The position numbers were made by a program, and so were the translations under genes. From Acidimicrobiia bacterium (GTDB lineage: Bacteria; Actinomycetota; Acidimicrobiia; IMCC26256; PALSA-555), in contig JBBECS010000036.1 of assembly GCA_040881685.1 (NCBI GenBank), positions 143,711-207,710 on the forward strand: DNA of 64,000 nt. Direction: 5' to 3'. The notes beneath the pieces were generated by a model that saw only the letters and a list, made by a program, of their open reading frames with translations, had not been told where the DNA came from and did no database searches. This document shows, piece by piece, positions 59,249-64,000 of this stretch; position 1 is the first letter of the stretch; every line of letters begins with the position of its first letter.

Positions 59249-60057
59249 CCACCAACGCACCACCGCGACCGCGCAGGATGCCGCGTCGGACCGCGCCGCC
59301 GCGCTCCCGACCCCATCCGCGCCCGAGACCACGGCCGCGTCCAGCGATGGAGCCGCGACTTCGGGACAGACGTGTCGCTGTGATCCGTGAGGCGGGCCGA
59401 AGGCGCCTGCGTCGACTCCTCTGGGTGCTCGGCGCGGTGGCCGTTGCTGCCGCGGCAACCGGCGCGGTGCTGTCGCCGATCCTCGATGTCAACCAGATTG
59501 CAGTCGTGGGGGTCGACGGCGCCCACGGCCCCGAAGTCCGCGCCGCGGCCGGGGTCGCGCGCGGCGCACCGTTGATGCTCGTCGATACCGGAGCCGCCAC
59601 TGAGCGCATCGAGAACTTGGCCTGGGTCGACGAGGCTCGGGTGAGCCGTCAGCTGCCCGGCACGTTGCGGGTCGAGATCACGCCGCGGTTCCCCGTCGCG
59701 TGGCGACCCGGCGATCCCGGCGAGGTGGAGCTGATCGATCGGCGGGGTGTCGCGGTCACGACCGCGCCGGCGCCTCCGGCCGGGCTGCCCCAGCTGCAGG
59801 CCGAGGGGCCTGACGTGCCGATCGGCGCACGCATCGCGAGCGCACTCGGCAGCGCGCTGGCGCCCCAGGTGGCGACCCTCGTGGTCGCCGGTGGCCACGG
59901 GCGGCTGCTCCTCGTCACCGGACCCGAGGTGCGTCTGGGCGAGGCCAGCGACCTCGCGGGGAAGGTGCGGGCCGCGGCCGCCGTCCTCGACGCTCTGAAC
60001 GGCTTGAACGTCAACTACATCGATGTGCGGGTGCCCAGCGCGCCCGCCACCGGCTGA
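59245..60057 (+). CDS. ftsQ: Cell division protein FtsQ/DivIB
   Basis: 270 residues, overlapping murB. Basic Pro/Arg-rich N-terminus (~1-55), one membrane helix (LLWVLGAVAVAAAATGAVL), a POTRA domain beginning DVNQIAVVGVDGAHG, then the FtsQ beta domain (LPGTLRVEITPRFPVAW and SDLAGKVRAAAAVLDAL). Links early and late division proteins. Followed by a 283-bp gap before the ftsZ ATG. Confidence 0.88.
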   Translation: MTTNAPPRPRRMPRRTAPPRSRPHPRPRPRPRPAMEPRLRDRRVAVIREAGRRRLRRLLWVLGAVAVAAAATGAVLSPILDVNQIAVVGVDGAHGPEVRAAAGVARGAPLMLVDTGAATERIENLAWVDEARVSRQLPGTLRVEITPRFPVAWRPGDPGEVELIDRRGVAVTTAPAPPAGLPQLQAEGPDVPIGARIASALGSALAPQVATLVVAGGHGRLLLVTGPEVRLGEASDLAGKVRAAAAVLDALNGLNVNYIDVRVPSAPATG

Positions 60058-60340
60058 AGGACAGGGAAGCGTGGAGACCATGGAACCCGACGGGGCTAAG
60101 GTGGAAGCCGGCTCGACGCCGGTGCCGCACCCCGTGGCCGCCGACTCGGAGCCAACGGATCGCCCTCCCCCTGCCCTCGCGGCCGCCCCGGGCCCGGAGG
60201 CTCCCGAGCCCGAGATCCCTCGGATCGAGGCGCCGGGCGGCGACAATGGTGGAGTCGGCTCTCCGGGGGCGCAGAGCGGCTCACCGGCCCACCCCGCACC
60301 GCGGGGTGGTACCCCGAGTGAAAGCGGAAGGACGACCGAG
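60058..60340 (+). other. ftsQ-ftsZ spacer, in frame with ftsZ
   Basis: 283 bp without a recognised gene. It is one open frame continuous with ftsZ: GTG 60071 and ATG 60080 follow an AGGACAGGGAAG ribosome-like stretch, and would add ~87-90 Pro/Ala/Glu/Gly-rich residues. A TAAGGT -10-like box is at 60097-60102. It may be a transcribed leader, a promoter region or a disordered FtsZ extension. Confidence 0.4.
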
Positions 60341-61429
60341 ATGCTGGGGGAACCGCAGAACTACCTGGCGGTCATCAAGGTCGTCGGTGTCGGCGGCGGC
60401 GGCGGGAACGCGGTCAACCGGATGATCGACGCCGGCCTCAAGGGTGTCGAGTTCGTCGCGGTGAACACGGACGCGCAGTCCCTGCTCATCAGCGACGCTG
60501 ACGTCAAGCTCGACATCGGCCGCCAGCTGACCCGTGGGCTCGGCGCGGGCTCGGATCCCGAGCTCGGGCGTCAGGCCGCCACCGACCACCGCGACGAGAT
60601 CGAGGAAGTCCTCAAAGGCGCCGACATGGTGTTCGTCACCGCTGGGGAAGGCGGCGGCACGGGCACCGGTGGCGCTCCGGTCGTTGCCGAGGTCGCGCGC
60701 TCGCTCGGTTCGCTCACGATCGCGATCGTGACGCGACCCTTCAGCTTCGAAGGCCGCCGGCGATCGGTGCAGGCGGATGGCGGCATCCAACGACTGCGCG
60801 CGGTTGTCGACACGATGATCGTCGTTCCCAACGATCGGCTGCTCGAAGTGGCCGATGAGAAGTCGTCGTTGCTCACCGCGTTCAAGATGGCCGACGACGT
60901 GCTGCTCCAGGGTGTACAGGGCATCGCCGACCTGATCACCACGCCAGGCCTCATCAACACCGACTTCGCCGACGTGCGCGCGGTGATGAAGGACGCGGGG
61001 AACGCGCTCATGGGCATCGGCACCGCCTCCGGCGAAGGTCGCGCGCTTTCAGCAGCACGCTCGGCGATCTCGAGCGTGCTGCTCGAAGCCAGCATCGAGG
61101 GCGCACGCGGCCTCTTGCTCAACGTGGCGGGCCCGTCCGACCTCGGTCTCTTCGAGGTGAACGAGGCGGCTGAGGTGGTCAAGGAGACGGCCCACCCGGA
61201 TGCCAACATCATCTTCGGTGCCACGATCGACGATTCACTCGGCGACGAGGTCCGCATCACGGTGATCGCGGCGGGATTCGACCGTGCGGGCGAGAGCCGT
61301 GAGATCACCCGCCGCACGGAGCCGACCTTGGGGCTCGCCGACGGGCCCGCCCGCGCCGGGTTCGACGACGAGGAAGACGGCAGCAGCGACGACGACGACG
61401 ACTTCGACGTGCCCGAGTTCCTCCGCTGA
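60341..61429 (+). CDS. ftsZ: Cell division GTPase FtsZ
   Basis: 362 residues from ATG at 60341, supported by GGAAGGA (60326-60332) eight bases upstream and by homology beginning MLGEPQNYLAVIKVVGVGG. GEGGGTGTGGAP is the tubulin G-box (Glu instead of the usual Met after GTAG), NTDFADVR the T7 loop. An acidic linker leads to the C-terminal DFDVPEFLR that binds SepF. Polymerises to the Z-ring. No ftsA is present, as usual in actinobacteria. Confidence 0.95.
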   Translation: MLGEPQNYLAVIKVVGVGGGGGNAVNRMIDAGLKGVEFVAVNTDAQSLLISDADVKLDIGRQLTRGLGAGSDPELGRQAATDHRDEIEEVLKGADMVFVTAGEGGGTGTGGAPVVAEVARSLGSLTIAIVTRPFSFEGRRRSVQADGGIQRLRAVVDTMIVVPNDRLLEVADEKSSLLTAFKMADDVLLQGVQGIADLITTPGLINTDFADVRAVMKDAGNALMGIGTASGEGRALSAARSAISSVLLEASIEGARGLLLNVAGPSDLGLFEVNEAAEVVKETAHPDANIIFGATIDDSLGDEVRITVIAAGFDRAGESREITRRTEPTLGLADGPARAGFDDEEDGSSDDDDDFDVPEFLR

Positions 61430-61474
61430 TCAGGGGCCACCGCACCCTCTGCTGAGGCACCGGTCGGAGCTTCG

Positions 61475-62191
61475 ATGATCGAGCTCGTCTTGGGGCGCGC
61501 ACGCGCCGTCTGGACTGACCGGCGCGGCGGAGTCTCGGAGCCGCCGTACGATCGTGCCAACCTGTCGTTGCGGTGCGGCGACGACACGGCTGCTGTTCTG
61601 GAGAACCGCGGGCGTGTGGCCGACGCGCTGCGCGTCGAACCGCCCGAGCAGTGGTGGTGGCTCGACCAGGAGCACGGCCGGACGGCCGTGGTGGCAGCTG
61701 GCCCGCCGCCACGCGAAGGCGTCGTGGCTGACGCGGCAGTGACGACCCAGACCGGCGTGCCGCTTGTCGTGCTCACGGCTGACTGCGCGCCGATCGCGCT
61801 GGCGTGTGATGACGCGGCCGGCGTGGTGCATGCCGGTTGGCAGGGCTTGCTGGCCGGCGTCATCGAAGAGGCGGTGGCGACCCTGCGGGCGATCGGGAGC
61901 GGTGAGGTGCAGGCTGCGCTCGGACCGTGCATCCATCCGGCGCGATACGAGTTCGGTCCTGCTGAGCTCGATCGTGTGATCGCACGGCTCGGACCGAGCG
62001 TGGAGGCGCGCGCGGCGAGCGGTTCGCCGGCGCTCGATCTTCCCGCTGCGGTCCGGCTCGCGCTCGAACGCGCCGGGGTCACTGCGTTCACGGATGTGGA
62101 TGTGTGCACGTCGACTTCGAGCAACCACTTCTCCCATCGCCGCGACGGTGAGACCGGGCGCCAGGGTCTCGTGGTTGTCCTCGACCCGTGA
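61475..62191 (+). CDS. pgeF: Peptidoglycan editing factor PgeF (laccase-domain, YfiH/YlmD family)
   Basis: 238 residues. LTADCAPIALA, HAGWQGLLAGVIEEAV and ALGPCIHPARYEFG are the family's His-Cys-His metal site. E. coli YfiH removes wrongly placed L-Ser from the peptidoglycan precursor; other members are purine nucleosidases. Standard place after ftsZ. Overlaps yggS by four bases (GTGA). Confidence 0.9.
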   Translation: MIELVLGRARAVWTDRRGGVSEPPYDRANLSLRCGDDTAAVLENRGRVADALRVEPPEQWWWLDQEHGRTAVVAAGPPPREGVVADAAVTTQTGVPLVVLTADCAPIALACDDAAGVVHAGWQGLLAGVIEEAVATLRAIGSGEVQAALGPCIHPARYEFGPAELDRVIARLGPSVEARAASGSPALDLPAAVRLALERAGVTAFTDVDVCTSTSSNHFSHRRDGETGRQGLVVVLDP

Positions 62192-62853
62192 GCGGAGCGG
62201 CGGCGTCGGTTGAGGCGAACGTCGCATCGGTGCGAGCGCGGATCGCCGACGCGGCGCGCCGCTCAGGGCGTGATCCCGCTGAGGTGACGCTGGTCGCCGC
62301 GACCAAGACCGTTCCGGTCGAGGTGCTGGCCGCCTTGGTTGCCGCCGGGGTCGACGACCTCGGTGAGAACCGGGCCCAGGAGCTGCTCGCGAAGGCGTCG
62401 GTGCTCGCTGACGAGTCGGTTCGACCACGCTGGCACTTCATCGGGGCGTTGCAGCGCAACAAGGTGCGAGCGTTGGCTCCGTGGGTCGACCTGTGGCAAT
62501 CGGTCGATCGGGAGCTCGTCGGGATTGCCGTCGCGCGTCAAGCCCCAGGTGCCCATGCGCTCGTCGAGGTGAACCTCGGAGACGAACCCACGAAGGCCGG
62601 TTGCGCGCGCGGTGAGGTCCCCCGGCTGGTTGACGTGCTGCGCGAGCTCGGCCTGAGCGTGGATGGCCTCATGACGGTGCCACCCGCGGGGTCCGACCCG
62701 CGCCGTTGGTTCGCGTCGTTGGCCGACCTTGCCGCGCGCGTTGAAGTCCCCGATCTTTCGATGGGGATGAGCGAGGACTTCGAGGTCGCCGTGGAGGAAG
62801 GCGCCACGATCGTGCGTGTCGGTCGCGCCCTTTTCGGACCGCGAGCCGTCTGA
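62188..62853 (+). CDS. yggS: PLP-binding protein YggS/PROSC (PLP homeostasis)
   Basis: 221 residues from GTG overlapping pgeF. ATKTVPVEVLAALVAAG holds the PLP lysine (TLVAATKT), GENRAQELLAK, WHFIGALQRNKVR, LSMGMSEDFEVAVEEGATIVRVG and ALFGPR the later family motifs. Single-domain TIM barrel binding PLP without known catalysis; keeps PLP balance. Conserved at this place in Gram-positives. Confidence 0.93.
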   Translation: MSGAAASVEANVASVRARIADAARRSGRDPAEVTLVAATKTVPVEVLAALVAAGVDDLGENRAQELLAKASVLADESVRPRWHFIGALQRNKVRALAPWVDLWQSVDRELVGIAVARQAPGAHALVEVNLGDEPTKAGCARGEVPRLVDVLRELGLSVDGLMTVPPAGSDPRRWFASLADLAARVEVPDLSMGMSEDFEVAVEEGATIVRVGRALFGPRAV

Positions 62854-62884
62854 CCAGCGCCGCAGGATCGTCGCGGAGCGGGGG

Positions 62885-62890
62885 TACTCT
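62885..62890 (+). promoter_or_regulatory. Probable promoter box before sepF
   Basis: TACTCT after GG, an extended -10-like element; a transcript would begin near 62897, ~33 bases before the chosen sepF GTG. Confidence 0.35.
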
Positions 62891-62929
62891 GGCCACACGG
62901 AGGGCGTGCAACTGCCTGCACGCGATGGT

Positions 62930-63553
62930 GTGGCTTCCTTGTGGCGCCGTGCGATGGTCTATCTGGGCCTTCAAGACGATGAGGACTATTCGTACGACCA
63001 GTACGGGTACGCCGCGCACGACGAAGACCCGTATGCCGGCGACGACCCGTACACCGGCGATGCGCGCCCGCCCGGGCAGGGTGGTGGCCCCGACTACGCA
63101 GAGGTCGGTGCGCGCGGCTTCCCCGAGACCCGCGACGTGCGCCCAGTCCGAGAGGCGCCGGCGTCGCCCGCGCGTGAGTACGGCGAGCCCGCGGTGCGCC
63201 CGCTCTCGCGTGACGAGCCGCCGTCGGGGGTGACCGTCACCAAGCCGGCGGTGGTGCGAGCCGTGCCGACGTCGGCGGCGCGGGTGCACGTGGTCGAACC
63301 TCACGGGTTCAACGACGCGCCGGAGATCGGCGACCGGGTCAAGGACAACCAGGCGGTGATCCTGAACCTCCAGGATGTGCCCCGCGAGCTTCAGCGCCGT
63401 CTGATCGACTTCAGCAGCGGTCTCGCGTACGCGGTCGGTGGCTCGATGTCACGAGTTGCCGATGCCGTGTTCCTCGTCACCCCTCTGAACGTTCACCTCT
63501 CCGAGGAGGAGAAGGAGAAGCTCAGGGGCCGCGGCCTGTATCGCCGCGACTAG
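62930..63553 (+). CDS. sepF: Cell division protein SepF
   Basis: 207 residues from GTG at 62930 (VASLWRRAMVYLGLQDDEDY), aligning with the amphipathic membrane anchor of mycobacterial SepF; GTG 62906 is an alternative. A ~110-residue acidic, Tyr/Pro-rich disordered linker precedes the SepF core: GDRVKDNQAVILNLQDVP, LIDFSSGLAYAVGGSMSRVA and NVHLSEEEKEKL. Ties FtsZ's C-terminus to the membrane in place of FtsA. A probable TACTCT promoter box is at 62885. Confidence 0.9.
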   Translation: MASLWRRAMVYLGLQDDEDYSYDQYGYAAHDEDPYAGDDPYTGDARPPGQGGGPDYAEVGARGFPETRDVRPVREAPASPAREYGEPAVRPLSRDEPPSGVTVTKPAVVRAVPTSAARVHVVEPHGFNDAPEIGDRVKDNQAVILNLQDVPRELQRRLIDFSSGLAYAVGGSMSRVADAVFLVTPLNVHLSEEEKEKLRGRGLYRRD

Positions 63554-63578
63554 CGCGAGACAAGGGCGGGTGCTCTGA

Positions 63579-63821
63579 GTGCAAGAGGTCCTCTGCAACG
63601 TCATCACGGTCTTCATCGTGCTGCTGTTCGTGCGGGCGGTGCTGTCGTGGTTCCCCGTCGAGCCGGGGTCGTTCCTGGCCCAGTTGAACGAAGTGCTGAT
63701 CCTCCTCACCGACTGGGCCGTTCGCCCGCTGCGCCGCATCATCCCCCCGGTCGGGATGCTCGACATGTCGTTCCTCGTGCTGACGTTCGGGTTGTTCATC
63801 CTCAGGGGTGCGATCTGCTGA
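63579..63821 (+). CDS. yggT: YggT family membrane protein
   Basis: 80 residues from GTG. Two hydrophobic regions (VITVFIVLLFVRAVLSWF and MSFLVLTFGLFILRGAI) around LNEVLILLTDWAVRPLRRIIPPVGMLD, where PLRRxIPP is the family's core motif. Half the length of E. coli YggT, normal for actinobacteria. Found between sepF and divIVA in many Gram-positives; role in division or osmotic stress is uncertain. Weak ribosome site. Confidence 0.9.
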   Translation: MQEVLCNVITVFIVLLFVRAVLSWFPVEPGSFLAQLNEVLILLTDWAVRPLRRIIPPVGMLDMSFLVLTFGLFILRGAIC

Positions 63822-63900
63822 GACGGCGACCGCTGCAGTCCCGAGAATCGTTGCAGTAGCGGAGCGAACAGCCTCTTCGAACCGACTCGCCCGCTGTCAC

Positions 63901-63906
63901 TAGCAT
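63901..63906 (+). promoter_or_regulatory. -10 box close to divIVA start codon
   Basis: TAGCAT ends eight bases before the ATG at 63915, the same layout as the other leaderless candidates. Confidence 0.4.
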
Positions 63907-63914
63907 TGTTGGCC

Positions 63915-64000
63915 ATGGCAACCATGGACATCACGCCGCAAGAGCTCCGCGACATCGAGATCCGCGAAGCTTGGCGCGGGTACCACCGCGACGACGTCGA
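63915..64000 (+). CDS. divIVA: DivIVA/Wag31-type protein, N-terminus only
   Basis: ATG at 63915 and an open frame to the window end encode MATMDITPQELRDIEIREAW and then RGYHRDDVD. The pattern Ile-x-x-x-Glu ... RGY-x-x-x-x-V-D is the DivIVA N-terminal membrane-binding and lipid-binding domain. Only ~28 residues are present. DivIVA marks cell poles and curved membranes and directs growth; its place after sepF-yggT is standard. Call rests on the N-terminus and position. Confidence 0.8.
   Translation, partial: MATMDITPQELRDIEIREAWRGYHRDDV

Noticed and set aside
1-64000. tRNA, rRNA, CRISPR arrays, transposases or phage genes
   Set aside because: No cloverleaf, rRNA segment, spacer array, transposase or integrase was recognised on either strand.

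Overview
The window is high-GC DNA with densely packed genes, many GTG/TTG starts and ATGA/GTGA stop-start overlaps. The gene set points to a Gram-positive actinobacterium: DUF3040 and DUF5979 proteins, a PimB-type mannosyltransferase, LmbE/MshB-type deacetylase, F420-type LLM oxidoreductase, a pyrophosphate-type phosphofructokinase, SepF and DivIVA, and a division cluster with ftsZ but no ftsA. An uncultured Acidimicrobiia-like lineage would fit, but that placement is inference.

Region 1 (1-10852) is an acyl-CoA catabolic island: acyl-CoA synthetase, TetR regulator, a DM13 membrane protein, thiolase-like protein, enoyl-CoA hydratase, two SDRs, a MaoC half-domain hydratase, a double-domain CaiB/BaiF CoA-transferase and an amidohydrolase. 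Two divergent promoters here carry similar TGACGC-type palindromes. Region 2 (10853-15780) holds a repeat-rich LPxTG-type surface protein behind a long leader, and a MerR regulator divergent from a 41-residue protein. Region 3 (15799-20313) is a second acyl-CoA island whose thiolase-fold/DUF35 pair resembles an Ltp2/ChsH2-type retro-aldolase.

Region 4 (20310-29383) runs from an MFS transporter and PimB-like glycosyltransferase through an SRPBCC protein and ROK glucokinase to an F420-type oxidoreductase, an AlaC-type aminotransferase and a PlsC acyltransferase. Region 5 (29388-44977) is mixed housekeeping: glycerol kinase, PPi-type phosphofructokinase, TesB, threonine aldolase, LmbE, NUDIX, DNA polymerase IV, a Gfo/Idh/MocA oxidoreductase, a MerR-like protein, a transglutaminase/DUF58/MoxR operon and an HNH nuclease.

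Region 6 (45216-64000) is the division and cell wall cluster, all on the plus strand: mraZ, a structured RNA matching the mraW motif, rsmH, ftsL, ftsI, murE, murF, mraY, murD, ftsW, murG, murC, murB, ftsQ, ftsZ, pgeF, yggS, sepF, yggT and the start of divIVA. It makes lipid II and builds the Z-ring in one transcriptional block with a few probable internal promoters. Several plus-strand genes outside and inside this block have a TANNNT -10 box only 5-9 bases before the start codon, suggesting leaderless mRNAs. A ~100-bp palindromic element occurs twice in intergenic space.
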